A DNA stretch of 37,448 bases from Salinicola aestuarinus (GCF_003206645.1 NZ_PZJP01000003.1:171029-208476); one strand, 5' to 3'; counted from the stretch's first letter, positions 26,850-35,696 are shown. A program made the numbers and translations. The notes: generated by a model from the sequence alone, not told the origin.

Positions 26850-27343
26850 TTCCTCCCACGCGTTGGCTACCCATGCCGGTACTCTCGCTGCTGCTGCTTG
26901 CCGTCTGGCTGCTGTTGCAACACAGCGTGGCACTGGGGCAGTGGCTCCTCGGCGGCGTACTGGCGATCGCCATTCCGCTGGTCTGTCAGCCGTTCTGGGA
27001 GCGCCAGCCCCGGGTCAAGCGGCCGTTCAAGCTCATCCGTTACGTGCTGCGGGTACTCGTCGACATCGTCGTTGCCAACCTCGAGGTCTCCAAGCTGATC
27101 CTCGACCCCCGGGGCAAGCTACGCCCGGCGCTCGTCGAGTATCCGCTGACGCTGACGCAGAACTTCCCGATCACGATTCTCGCCAGCACCATCACGTTGA
27201 CGCCGGGCACCGTATCGGCGCACCTGCGGCTCGATGGTCGTACCCTGCTGGTTCACGCCCTCGACGTGGCTGACGTCGATGCCTTGATCGACGAAATTCA
27301 CCAGCGCTACGAACGCCCCCTGATGGAGATCTTCGAGCCATGA
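26846..27343 (+). CDS. mnhE: Mrp antiporter subunit E
   Basis: Small membrane subunit needed for assembly of the Mrp complex. The 165-residue protein has two N-terminal membrane helices (VLSLLLLAVWLLLQHSVALG and the LLGGVLAIAIPLV segment), then a cytoplasmic domain with the family motif ITILASTITLTPGTVSA and a C-terminal HALDV segment. It overlaps mnhD and mnhF by four bases each; a TGGAGG ribosome site lies within the mnhD end. Confidence 0.95.
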   Translation: MIPPTRWLPMPVLSLLLLAVWLLLQHSVALGQWLLGGVLAIAIPLVCQPFWERQPRVKRPFKLIRYVLRVLVDIVVANLEVSKLILDPRGKLRPALVEYPLTLTQNFPITILASTITLTPGTVSAHLRLDGRTLLVHALDVADVDALIDEIHQRYERPLMEIFEP

Positions 27344-27609
27344 TCGATACTGCACTCTGGATCTCGCTGGCGCTCTTCTCGGCGGCCATCTCGCTCAATT
27401 TCTATCGCGTGGTGATCGGCCCCAGTCTGCCGGACCGCATCCTGGCGGTAGACACCATGTACATGAACTCGATCGCGCTGATCGTGATCTTCGGTATCTG
27501 GGTCAACGGCAAGAACTATTTCGAGGCGGCGCTGCTGATCGCGATGCTGGGCTTCATCAGCACCATCGCCATCTGCAAGTATCTGCTGCGCGGCGACATC
27601 ATCGAATAG
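27340..27609 (+). CDS. mnhF: Mrp antiporter subunit F
   Basis: Three-helix subunit of 89 residues, the usual size. It contains the family VVIGPSLPDRILAVDTM motif between helix 1 (ISLALFSAAISLNFYRV) and helix 2 (SIALIVIFGIWVNGKNYF). It overlaps mnhE by four bases and is separated from mnhG by 28 bp containing an AAGGAAG ribosome site. Confidence 0.95.
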   Translation: MIDTALWISLALFSAAISLNFYRVVIGPSLPDRILAVDTMYMNSIALIVIFGIWVNGKNYFEAALLIAMLGFISTIAICKYLLRGDIIE

Positions 27610-27637
27610 ACGACTCTGATCGCAGAGCAAGGAAGAC

Positions 27638-28033
27638 ATGATGCTGGACAGCATTCTCGAGGGCGTGATCGCCTTCATGCTCATTGCCGGAGGCGCTTTC
27701 GCCTTCATCGGCTCGCTGGGGCTGACGCACCTCAAGGATTTCTACATGCGGCTCCACGGACCGTCGAAGACGACGACGTTGGGCGTCGGCTGCACACTGC
27801 TGGGGTCTTCGCTCTACTTCAGCCTGCAGGGCGGGCCGGTGGTTCAGGAGCTGCTGATTACGGTCTTCGCCTTTATCACGGCGCCGGTGTCGGCGCACAT
27901 GCTGGCCAAGAGTGCGCTGCATCACAAGCTCAAGCCGGACCCGCGCACGCGTGGCAACCCCATCGAGCTGGAGAGTGAAAAGCCAAAACACGCCGTTGAG
28001 GAAGCGCCTCAGGGCAACTCACCGCTGCCCTGA
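27638..28033 (+). CDS. mnhG: Mrp antiporter subunit G
   Basis: Last subunit of the Mrp complex. The 131-residue protein has three membrane helices and the family motif LGLTHLKDFYMRLHGPSKTTTLGVG between the first two, then a charged C-terminal tail. An AAGGAAG ribosome site precedes the tandem ATGATG; either Met could start. The gene ends 21 bp before the convergent hemH stop with no clear terminator between. Confidence 0.95.
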   Translation: MMLDSILEGVIAFMLIAGGAFAFIGSLGLTHLKDFYMRLHGPSKTTTLGVGCTLLGSSLYFSLQGGPVVQELLITVFAFITAPVSAHMLAKSALHHKLKPDPRTRGNPIELESEKPKHAVEEAPQGNSPLP

Positions 28034-28054
28034 GTTGGCGACTCTACCTCGCCC

Positions 28055-29038
28055 TTACCAGCCGGCGGTGTTCTCCTCGACCAGCCGCCGCAACAGATAG
28101 ACGTGTTCCGGGCGGTCATTGAGCGCCGGAATATAGCGATAGCGACCGCCGCCGGCCTCCTCGAAGTACTCCCGGTTCTCGGCGTCGATCTCCTCCAGCG
28201 TCTCCAGACAGTCAGCGGCAAACGCCGGGCTGATGACATCGACGCACTCGACCTTGTCCGCCCCCCACGCCTTCAGCGTCTCGTCGGTATACGGCTTGAG
28301 CCACTCCTCGCGGCCGAAGCGCGACTGATAACTCTGGAACCAGGCATCTTCCTCCAGGGCCAGCGCGCTGGCGAGCAGTTCGCTGGTTCGTCGGCAGTGG
28401 CCGGCGTAGGGGTCGCCGTTGTCGACGTAGCGCTTGGGAATGCCGTGATAGGACATCAGCAGCCGACCCCGGTCGCCGTGCTTGTCCCAATGCTCTCGCA
28501 CGCTGGCCGCCAGCGCTTCGATGTAGTCGGGGTGGTCATGGTACTCGTTGACGAAACGCAGCTCCGGCAGGTGCGGGCAGGGTTCCAGCGCCTTGGCCAG
28601 CCGCTGGAATACAGCGCCGGTCGTGGTTCGCGAGAACTGGGGATAGAGCGGCAGCACCAGGATGCGCTCGACGCCCGCGTCGCGCAGCTTGAGCCCCGCT
28701 GTCTCCATGCTCGGCTCGCCGTAGGTCATCGCCAGCTCCACCGGAATCGCCTCGCCGGTGGTCGCCTCGAGATCGGCCGCGAGCGCGCGCTGCTGGCGTC
28801 GGCCGATCGCCAGAAGCGGAGACCCCTCCTCCTGCCAGACCGACGCATAGGCCTTGGCGACCTTCGGTGGACGGATCCGCAGGATGACGCCGTGCAGCAC
28901 CGGCCACCAGATCCAGCGAGGCGCATCGATCACTCTCGGATCATTGAGAAACTCCCCCAGATAGCGCCGCACTGCCTTCGAGGTAGGTGCCTCCGGCGTT
29001 CCCAGATTGACCAGTAGCACTCCGTACCGCGCCGCCAT
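28055..29038 (-). CDS. hemH: Ferrochelatase
   Basis: Inserts Fe2+ into protoporphyrin IX, the last step of protoheme synthesis. The 327-residue protein starts GVLLVNLGTPEAPTS (6-20) and holds the catalytic histidine H198 in LLMSYHGIPKRY and the conserved glutamate E279 in the ADCLETLEEI motif. Length matches proteobacterial HemH. An AGGAGT ribosome site lies before the ATG. It diverges from the photolyase gene across 98 bp. I recall hemH and a photolyase gene lying near each other in Pseudomonas too. Confidence 0.97.
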   Translation of the reverse strand: MAARYGVLLVNLGTPEAPTSKAVRRYLGEFLNDPRVIDAPRWIWWPVLHGVILRIRPPKVAKAYASVWQEEGSPLLAIGRRQQRALAADLEATTGEAIPVELAMTYGEPSMETAGLKLRDAGVERILVLPLYPQFSRTTTGAVFQRLAKALEPCPHLPELRFVNEYHDHPDYIEALAASVREHWDKHGDRGRLLMSYHGIPKRYVDNGDPYAGHCRRTSELLASALALEEDAWFQSYQSRFGREEWLKPYTDETLKAWGADKVECVDVISPAFAADCLETLEEIDAENREYFEEAGGGRYRYIPALNDRPEHVYLLRRLVEENTAGW

Positions 29039-29106
29039 ATCACTACTCCTATCGGACTCGTTATCGCCGCGAGTCTACCACTCCCGGCTTGCGCAAAACC
29101 TATCGT

Positions 29107-29134
29107 CTTATACGATCAATGTTATCTGTATAAG
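29107..29134. promoter_or_regulatory. Inverted repeat in the hemH-photolyase divergent promoter region
   Basis: CTTATAC-N14-GTATAAG, perfect 7-bp arms, ending two bases before the photolyase ATG. A second small dyad (ATCGT-N5-ACGAT, 29102-29116) overlaps the left arm. It could be an operator for a dimeric repressor controlling the photolyase; the regulator is not in the window. Confidence 0.5.
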
Positions 29135-29136
29135 TC

Positions 29137-30708
29137 ATGGACAATTCGATGCCCCGCCCCCTGATTCTGATCCTCGGCGACCAGCTCAACGACGCTCTCG
29201 AGGTGCTGACCCAGGCCCCTGAAGACGCTGTGGTCGCGCTCTGCGAGGTCAAGACCGAAGGGGACTACGTGCCCCACCATCCGCAGAAGATCGTGTTGAT
29301 ATTGTCGGCGATGCGGCACTTCGCCGACACCCTCCGCGACAAAGGGTATCGGGTCCACTACAGCCGGCTCGACGATGACGACAACTGCCACGATCTGATC
29401 GAAGAGGCGGAGCGCCTCGCCGACGCTTATCAGTGCGACGAAATTCGCGTGACCCACCCGGGCGAGTGGCGACTACTCGAACGCATTCAGAGCCGAGGCA
29501 CCCGCTGGCGCCTGTTCGAAGACACCCGTTTCTACTGCTCCCTGGGTGACTTCGGCGAGTGGCTGGAGGGTCGCCAACGCTTTCGCATGGAAGACTTCTA
29601 CCGCCTGATGCGAAAGCGGACGGGCCTGCTGATGATCGATGGCGAGCCCGCCGGTGGACAGTGGAATTTCGACAAGGAGAATCGTGCCCCGGTGCGAAGC
29701 GACCTTGAATTTCCCACGCCGCCGACGCATCGCGCGGACGAGGTCACGCAAGCGGTCACGGCACTGGTCTCGGAGCACTTCGGTCACCACTTCGGCACGC
29801 TTGAGCGCTTCAACTGGGCCGTCACCCGGCGTCAGGCGCTGTCCGATCTGCGCCATTTCCTCGACCACGCCCTCCCCCACTTCGGTACCTATCAGGACGC
29901 CATCAGCGACGACGACCCCCTGCTGTTCCATTCCCGGCTCTCGGCCTCGATGAATCTCGGCCTGCTCGGTGCCCGTGAGGTGTGTGAGGCGGTGGAAAAT
30001 GCCTGGCAGGACGGCAAGGCGCCGATCAATGCCGCCGAAGGCTTCATCCGCCAGATCCTGGGCTGGCGAGAGTACGTCCGCGGGATCTACTGGCAGCGGA
30101 TGCCGGACTACAAGCGCGAGAACCGGCTCGACGCCCGTCGTGGCCTGCCGGATTTCTACTGGAACGCCGATACCGATCTGCGATGCCTGCGCCGGGCGCT
30201 GGAGATGACCCGCGACAACGCCTACGCCCATCACATTCAGCGACTCATGGTGACCGGCAACTTCGCCCTGCTCTGCGGTGTGGCGCCGGCGGCACTCTGC
30301 GACTGGTATCTGGCTGTCTACGCCGACGCCTACGAATGGGTAGAGCTGCCCAACACGCTTGGCATGACGCTCTACGCGGACGGCGGTTATCTCGGCTCCA
30401 AGCCCTACTGCGCATCCGGCAAGTACATCGACCGCATGTCGGATCACTGTCGCGACTGTCGCTACGACGTCAAGCAGGTGACCGGCGAGGATGCCTGTCC
30501 ATTCAACAGTCTCTACTGGCACTTCCTGGAGACCCATCGCAAGCCCCTGGAGAATAACCAGCGCATGCGACTGATCTACGGTAGCTGGGACAAAATGGCG
30601 GAGGACCGACGCCAGGCGATCATGGACAAGGCCGACGCCTTTCTCGAGACGATCACCTTCGAGGCTGCCTACGGCAAGGGCGAGCACGCCAGCGGCTATC
30701 GGCGCTGA
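29137..30708 (+). CDS. Fe-S bacterial (6-4) photolyase / cryptochrome (PhrB-type, FeS-BCP)
   Basis: Flavoprotein that repairs (6-4) pyrimidine-pyrimidone lesions with light. The 523-residue protein has an N-terminal Rossmann domain (LILGDQLNDAL, 11-21) and a helical FAD domain. The four cysteines that bind a 4Fe-4S cluster are C350, C438, C441 (HCRDC) and C454 (DACPF), and the conserved H365-H366 (AYAHHIQRLM), Y424 and Y430 are present. These positions agree with published Agrobacterium PhrB numbering as I recall it. It is not a class I CPD photolyase. A second Met at codon 5 is an alternative start. It diverges from hemH. Confidence 0.93.
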   Translation: MDNSMPRPLILILGDQLNDALEVLTQAPEDAVVALCEVKTEGDYVPHHPQKIVLILSAMRHFADTLRDKGYRVHYSRLDDDDNCHDLIEEAERLADAYQCDEIRVTHPGEWRLLERIQSRGTRWRLFEDTRFYCSLGDFGEWLEGRQRFRMEDFYRLMRKRTGLLMIDGEPAGGQWNFDKENRAPVRSDLEFPTPPTHRADEVTQAVTALVSEHFGHHFGTLERFNWAVTRRQALSDLRHFLDHALPHFGTYQDAISDDDPLLFHSRLSASMNLGLLGAREVCEAVENAWQDGKAPINAAEGFIRQILGWREYVRGIYWQRMPDYKRENRLDARRGLPDFYWNADTDLRCLRRALEMTRDNAYAHHIQRLMVTGNFALLCGVAPAALCDWYLAVYADAYEWVELPNTLGMTLYADGGYLGSKPYCASGKYIDRMSDHCRDCRYDVKQVTGEDACPFNSLYWHFLETHRKPLENNQRMRLIYGSWDKMAEDRRQAIMDKADAFLETITFEAAYGKGEHASGYRR

Positions 30709-30767
30709 GGAAACGTCGATTGGCGGTGCAACGCGAAAGGCGACATCGGGCCGTCTGGCGACTATTG

Positions 30768-30790
30768 GGCAAGTCTCATGTCGACTTGCC
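30768..30790 (+). terminator. Hairpin after the photolyase gene
   Basis: An 8-bp perfect inverted repeat (GGCAAGTC / GACTTGCC) with a 7-base loop about 60 bp past the photolyase stop, between convergent genes. No T-run follows, so termination strength is doubtful. Confidence 0.45.
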
Positions 30791-30854
30791 AGTCATGGCG
30801 TTGGAATGGGTGGGCGTCAACGAATGAGCATGGGAAGGAGTGAATAGAGGGGAA

Positions 30855-31157
30855 TCAGAAAACCACTGACACTCGAGATGGCAGCGGGTCGCGACAGTGT
30901 GCCTCGAATCCGACGACGTCGTCGTTGGCGACCTGATGCACCAGGTACGCCTGGCGTATGGCAGCACGCTTGAGTTCGCCGTAGACGTCGTCGAGAGAGC
31001 GAAACATCATCGGTTTTCCCCGGCGCGTCAGTCGCTGAGTGGCGCCGCCGGCGGGCTCCAGCATCACCTGGTAGTAGCGACTGCCGGCGTGGGCGATGAT
31101 GCGAACGTCGTAGTCACGATGCGCCTGTGTGAAGTGCTCCAGTTCCTCGATTTCCAT
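30855..31157 (-). CDS. Small hypothetical protein, DUF6482-like
   Basis: A 100-residue soluble protein that resembles the small DUF6482 family of gammaproteobacteria (recalled pattern, not searched). Visible features are an N-terminal acidic helix (MEIEELEHFTQAH), a strand ending in IIAHAGSRYYQVMLEP, a GKPMMFRSLDDVYGELK segment and a C-terminal AYLVHQ region. Function is unknown. It lies 120 bp downstream of the EAL-GGDEF gene on the same strand and is convergent with the photolyase gene. Confidence 0.75.
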   Translation of the reverse strand: MEIEELEHFTQAHRDYDVRIIAHAGSRYYQVMLEPAGGATQRLTRRGKPMMFRSLDDVYGELKRAAIRQAYLVHQVANDDVVGFEAHCRDPLPSRVSVVF

Positions 31158-31277
31158 AGGGTTCTCCGGTCGACATGGGGAAGCGGCGTAGCGGGGACGA
31201 TCGATCCTGCTCCGGCCGCACTACCTGAACGCTCAGGCATTCCCACCATTAGGCCAGCGGAATATGAAAACCAGGTT

Positions 31278-33143
31278 TCATCCCTGCGCGTCGCGCAACC
31301 ACGAGACCAGGCTTTCGTCATTCACCACCGGCGGGGGCGTCAGGCCATCATCGAATGACTTGATCGTCACCACCGCCCGGCCGTTGTCCGCGCGCTTGGC
31401 CGGCGTCTTGAAGCGGCTCCAGAGATCGCCGAAGCTCTCAAGGGCAGCGCCCGGTGGCGTGCGCAGCGCAATGATCGAGAGCCGGGTATGCGGAAAGAAA
31501 CGCCACTGATCGAACCGATCCTTGGCGTGAAACCCGCCGGCGGCACGCTCCAGCGTCGGTAGCAACTCACTGCTCTCTCGCTGAAAGCGACTCTGAATCG
31601 CCCCCAGCCGCTGGTGCAGCCGGGCGTCTCCATCGAGCAGCAGTACGAAATCGTCCCCGCCGAGATGCCCTAGAAAGTCTTCACGGCCAGTCGCCTCGCT
31701 CAGCACCCGAGCCAGAATCAGAATCATCTGATCGCCCAGCGCATAGCCGAAGCGGTCGTTGAACGGCTTGAAGTGGTCGAGATCCAGGTAGCAGGCGACG
31801 AACGTGCGAGCGCGGTGCTGATAGCGCTCGAGCGCGGCGCGTATGGGTTGATTCCCGGGCAACTGCGTCAGCGGATTGGCCTGACGGGCGACCTGCACCT
31901 GCTGTTCGGTGACGAGCTGAAGCAGATTGATGACATGACCGACGCCCAGGTAATGGCCACCGTCGGTAATAATGAAATCCTCGTCTCGCGACGCCTCATC
32001 GCGTCCGGTCACCTTGCGTGACACGCGCTCCAGCGGCTCGCAGGCTTCGACACACAGCGCCTGGGCCTGCATCACCTGGGAGATCGGTTGGCGCCCGTGG
32101 AGGTCGAAGCCGAAACGCTTGCCGAGCAGCGCCATCAGCTGCTGGCGCCCCAGTAGCCCTAGCGGCCGGCCGTGCTCGTCGACAACCGCCAAGGCATTGA
32201 CCTCCGGCATACGAGTGAAGCGCTCGACAGCGCTGGCGACATCGATGCTGGACCCTAGCGCAGGTAATTCCACACAAAGTCGGCGAATCTCCATCACGGT
32301 GGCATAGTCACGGCTCGTTTCGCGCAGCGCAGCGACCCGCGCCTCGAGTGCCTCGCGGACACGACGTGGCTGCGGATCGGGATGCGCGAACAGCCAACCC
32401 TGACAGTAGTCGGCGCCGAGCTCGAGTAGCGCATCGAGTTCGGCCTGCCGCTCGACACCTTCGGCGATGACGCGCCCCCCCAGGCTGTGGGCGATGTCGA
32501 TAATCGAGCGTACGAAGCGGCGCTTGACGTGATCGCCATCGATACCGCTGACGAAGTGCCGATCCAGTTTGACGTAGCTGGGCGTGAGCTCGGACCAGAG
32601 TCTAAGGCCGGCGTAACCATCGCCGAGGTCGTCCAGCGCAAAGGAGAATCCGAGCGACTGATAGTGCTCGACCGACGTCGCCATACGCTGCGGGTCGATG
32701 CCGGGTGACTGCTCGGTGATCTCGAGGACAATCTGCGTCGGCGCGAGACCGACGCGGTCGAGAAGCGGTACGAACGTCTCGACGAAGACGGGCACGTCGA
32801 TCAGCACATCCGGGGAGATATTGAGAAACAATAGCGCGTCGAGCCCGGTTCTCGCCCAGCGCTCGAGGGCACAGGCAAGGCACGCCTGCTCGAGCGCGGC
32901 CAGCCGTCGGCATCGATTGGCCGCCGCGAATAGCGCCAGCGGGGTCGCCAACGAAGACCCTTCGGGACCGCGGGTAAGCGCTTCGTAGGCCAGGATGCGC
33001 CCGGTGGCGACCGAGACGATCGGCTGAAAGTGGGTGCGCAATCGACGCCGCTCAATGACGTCGATCAGGGTCTCTTCTTCGGTGGCAACAGTATTGGGCA
33101 GGCTCATGTCGACTATAGAGCCGCATGGCAATGACGCTTTCAT
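31278..33143 (-). CDS. EAL-CBS-GGDEF c-di-GMP signalling protein
   Basis: The 621-residue protein has an EAL phosphodiesterase domain (about 30-270), a paired CBS module (about 285-410) and a C-terminal GGDEF-like domain (about 420-575). EAL catalytic residues appear complete: E54 (EAL), N108, E141, D171-D172, K192, E228 and Q248. The cyclase signature is GGDDF (495-499) in place of GGDEF, and no RxxD inhibitory site is seen, so synthase activity is doubtful. Net activity is probably c-di-GMP breakdown, tuned by nucleotide binding at CBS or GGDDF (inference). No membrane segment. Start is uncertain: Met1, or Met13 at 33105-33107; neither has a good ribosome site. Confidence 0.93.
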   Translation of the reverse strand: MKASLPCGSIVDMSLPNTVATEEETLIDVIERRRLRTHFQPIVSVATGRILAYEALTRGPEGSSLATPLALFAAANRCRRLAALEQACLACALERWARTGLDALLFLNISPDVLIDVPVFVETFVPLLDRVGLAPTQIVLEITEQSPGIDPQRMATSVEHYQSLGFSFALDDLGDGYAGLRLWSELTPSYVKLDRHFVSGIDGDHVKRRFVRSIIDIAHSLGGRVIAEGVERQAELDALLELGADYCQGWLFAHPDPQPRRVREALEARVAALRETSRDYATVMEIRRLCVELPALGSSIDVASAVERFTRMPEVNALAVVDEHGRPLGLLGRQQLMALLGKRFGFDLHGRQPISQVMQAQALCVEACEPLERVSRKVTGRDEASRDEDFIITDGGHYLGVGHVINLLQLVTEQQVQVARQANPLTQLPGNQPIRAALERYQHRARTFVACYLDLDHFKPFNDRFGYALGDQMILILARVLSEATGREDFLGHLGGDDFVLLLDGDARLHQRLGAIQSRFQRESSELLPTLERAAGGFHAKDRFDQWRFFPHTRLSIIALRTPPGAALESFGDLWSRFKTPAKRADNGRAVVTIKSFDDGLTPPPVVNDESLVSWLRDAQG

Positions 33144-33241
33144 GACAATGTAGCGAAATGTGTCTACCCGCGACCCTCACGTCGTGACGCCTGGCGCGTC
33201 AGTGTCGACTGAGGTCGTCAGGGCCGATGCCGCACACCGAC

Positions 33242-33535
33242 TTACTGGTAATCCGACGGATCGATCGCCTTGCCCAGCGAGTTGCGATCGACCCAGCGAC
33301 CCGCCTTGGTCTCTTTGTAGCGAAAGACCACCCGGTCCCCCACCGCGACCGGAAGCTCAGAATCCTCGGTCTGGTAGCTGTAGAGTTCACCGTCCACGGT
33401 AATCCAGTGCCGGTAGAGATCCGGCATGCCCAGCCACTCCTTGAACGGCCCTTCCCGCTCCACCTGCTCCAACTGACCACGAACTTCGATCTTGGGCGTA
33501 CGCTGCCGACGTCCGCGCTGAAAACCGCCTGCCAT
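33242..33535 (-). CDS. Small hypothetical protein with SH3/OB-like beta pattern
   Basis: I do not recognise this 97-residue protein. It opens with a basic segment (MAGGFQRGRRQRTPKIEVRG), then short beta-rich stretches (HWITVDGELYSYQTED, LPVAVGDRVVFRYKE) that suggest a small barrel, and ends KAIDPSDYQ. The ATG at 33533-33535 follows GAGGAG at a proper distance, which supports translation from there rather than from an earlier ATG in the same frame. It lies between dnaB and the EAL-GGDEF gene on the minus strand with about 100-bp gaps on each side. Confidence 0.75.
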   Translation of the reverse strand: MAGGFQRGRRQRTPKIEVRGQLEQVEREGPFKEWLGMPDLYRHWITVDGELYSYQTEDSELPVAVGDRVVFRYKETKAGRWVDRNSLGKAIDPSDYQ

Positions 33536-33640
33536 GTCTGACTCCTCGATAATCGATGAACGCCGCCCGGGGCGGCGGCGATACACTAATGACGTCGAGC
33601 GCGCCGGGCCACTCGCCGTCGATAAAACGTCGCCACGGTA

Positions 33641-35026
33641 TTACTCGTAGTGCTGGCCGTAGCTATCCGGCGCGAGATCCTCAAAGCGTGTGTACTTACC
33701 GATGAACGCCATGTGGACCGTACCGATCGGGCCGTTACGCTGCTTACCGATGATCAGTTCCGCCAGCCCCTTGTTGTCCGGGTTGTCGGTATTGTAGACC
33801 TCGTCACGGTAAACGAAGGCGATAACGTCGGCGTCCTGCTCGATGGCCCCGGATTCACGGAGATCCGACATCACCGGGCGCTTGTTGGGACGCTGTTCGA
33901 GTGACCGGTTGAGCTGTGACAGCGACACGACCGGACAGCTGAACTCCTTCGCCACGCCCTTGAGCGATCGCGAGATCTCGGAGATCTCCGCGGTCCGGTT
34001 CTCGGAAAGACCGGGCACCTGCATCAGCTGCAGATAGTCGATCATCACCAGCCCGACATTGCCGTGCTCGCGGGCGATACGTCGCACGCGGGAACGCAGT
34101 TCATTGGGTGACAGCGCCGGCGTATCGTCGATAAACAGCTGCCGGTCCTTGAGCAGGTTGACCGCCGAGGTCAGCCGCGGCCAATCCTCGTCCTCGAGCT
34201 GACCGGTCCGCACGCGGGTCTGGTCGATTCGACCGAGCGACGAGAGCATACGCAGCATCAGCGACTCCGCGGGCATCTCCATCGAGAAGACCACGACCGG
34301 CTTGTCGGAGGAGACGACGGCGTGCTCCACCAGATTCATCGCGAACGTGGTTTTACCCATCGACGGACGCCCGGCGATGATCACCAGATCTGATGGCTGC
34401 AGCCCCGACGTCATCTCGTCGAGATCGCGAAAGCCGGTGGAGATACCGGTCATCTCGCCTTTCATGTTGAAAAGCTCGTCGATGCGGTCGACCGCTTTGG
34501 TCAACAGCTGGCTCATCCCCTGCGGGCCGCCGAACTTGGGCCGCGACTCGCTGATCTGAAAGACCAGACGTTCCGCTTCGTTGATCAGCTCGTCCGCCGC
34601 CCGCCCTTCGGGCGAGTAGGCGCTATCGGCGATCTGACGCGACGCCTGGATCAGCTTGCGCAGCATCGCGCGCTCGCGAACGATATCGGCGTAGGCGCGA
34701 ATATTGCCCGCCGACGGCGTGTTGCGGGCAAGCTCAGCCAGGTAGGCGAGGCCGCCGACGCTCTCCAGCTGGTCGCGGCGCTCGAGCGACTCCGACAGGG
34801 TGACCACGTCCAGTGGCTGGGTCGCCTCGGCGAGTTCCGCCATGGCGTTGAACGTCAGACGATGCTCGTGACGATAGAAGTCGTCGGCAACGAGACGCTC
34901 GGACACCGTGTCCCAGCTCGAGTTGTCGAGCATCAGCCCGCCAAGCACGGACTGCTCTGCCTCGAGCGAGTGCGGTGGCATCTTGATCTGGCTGGTTTCG
35001 AGGTCGCTATCGACGCGTTCGTTCAT
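33641..35026 (-). CDS. dnaB: Replicative DNA helicase DnaB
   Basis: Hexameric 5'-3' helicase that unwinds the fork ahead of DNA polymerase III. The 461-residue protein has the N-terminal primase-interaction domain (PPHSLEAEQSVLGGLML, 17-33), linker, and the RecA-like motor with Walker A GRPSMGKTT at 219-227, Walker B VMIDYLQLM, and SQLNRSLEQRPNKRP plus SDLRESGAIEQDAD motifs. No intein is present. It follows rplI after a 223-bp gap with a terminator, the order I recall for gammaproteobacteria. Ribosome site is weak. Confidence 0.98.
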   Translation of the reverse strand: MNERVDSDLETSQIKMPPHSLEAEQSVLGGLMLDNSSWDTVSERLVADDFYRHEHRLTFNAMAELAEATQPLDVVTLSESLERRDQLESVGGLAYLAELARNTPSAGNIRAYADIVRERAMLRKLIQASRQIADSAYSPEGRAADELINEAERLVFQISESRPKFGGPQGMSQLLTKAVDRIDELFNMKGEMTGISTGFRDLDEMTSGLQPSDLVIIAGRPSMGKTTFAMNLVEHAVVSSDKPVVVFSMEMPAESLMLRMLSSLGRIDQTRVRTGQLEDEDWPRLTSAVNLLKDRQLFIDDTPALSPNELRSRVRRIAREHGNVGLVMIDYLQLMQVPGLSENRTAEISEISRSLKGVAKEFSCPVVSLSQLNRSLEQRPNKRPVMSDLRESGAIEQDADVIAFVYRDEVYNTDNPDNKGLAELIIGKQRNGPIGTVHMAFIGKYTRFEDLAPDSYGQHYE

Positions 35027-35190
35027 GCTGACTCTGACCCTTCGGCGGCACCGACCACGCGCCCGGCGCTTCGCTCATGTTAATCGATGGCCGGCGGCGT
35101 GCTCCACGCTCGATGAAAGCGGCCGACCTGTCGGCGTCATGCGCCGTCCAGGTCGCCCACGAAAGATTCATGAAAAACGGTAAACCCATG

Positions 35191-35222
35191 AAAAAAGGCA
35201 CGCGGGGAAGCCCCGCGTGCCT
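35191..35222 (-). terminator. Intrinsic terminator after rplI
   Basis: A 12-bp perfect stem (AGGCACGCGGGG / CCCCGCGTGCCT) with a 3-base loop, followed on the minus strand by a run of six T. It ends the rpsF-rpsR-rplI operon 28 bp past rplI and separates it from dnaB. Confidence 0.95.
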
Positions 35223-35249
35223 TTGCTCGGCATTCGCCCGACTGGACGA

Positions 35250-35696
35250 TTACTCGGCGACCACGACCACACGGACGCTCGAGGAGACTTCGGCGTGCAG
35301 CTGCAGCGCGATGTCGTACTCGCCGGTCTTGCGAATCGGGCCTTCCGGCATGCGAACTTCGCTCTTGGAGACGTCGATACCGGCCTGCGCCATGGCTTCG
35401 GCGAGATCGCGCGGGCCGATGGAGCCGAACAGCTTGCCTTCGTCACCGGCCTTGGCCACCAGCGAAAGCTCGATCTCGGCGAGCTGAGACGCACGCTCTT
35501 CAGCCTGCGCCTTGCGCTCGGCTGACTGCGCTTCGAGCTCGGCACGCTGCGCTTCGAACGCTTCGACGTTGTCTTTGGTAGCCGGCACGGCGAGGCCGTA
35601 CGGTACCAGGTAATTACGACCATAGCCGGGTTTGACGGTGACCTTGTCACCCAGGTCGCCCAGCTTGCCGATGTTATCGAGCAGAATGACTTCCAT
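35250..35696 (-). CDS. rplI: 50S ribosomal protein bL9
   Basis: Large-subunit protein at the base of the L1 stalk that also helps frame maintenance. The 148-residue protein has the bL9 signature: [19 protein letters not shown] at the start, then [15 protein letters not shown], the long connecting helix ([18 protein letters not shown]) and the C-domain. The ATG at 35694-35696 gives the canonical N-terminus; the frame is open eight codons earlier. It lies 16 bp after the membrane-protein gene. Confidence 0.98.
   Translation of the reverse strand: MEVILLDNIGKLGDLGDKVTVKPGYGRNYLVPYGLAVPATKDNVEAFEAQRAELEAQSAERKAQAEERASQLAEIELSLVAKAGDEGKLFGSIGPRDLAEAMAQAGIDVSKSEVRMPEGPIRKTGEYDIALQLHAEVSSSVRVVVVAE

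Noticed and set aside
29473..30687. 404-codon minus-strand open frame opposite the photolyase
   Set aside because: Shadow frame; the sense product has all functional residues of PhrB-type enzymes.
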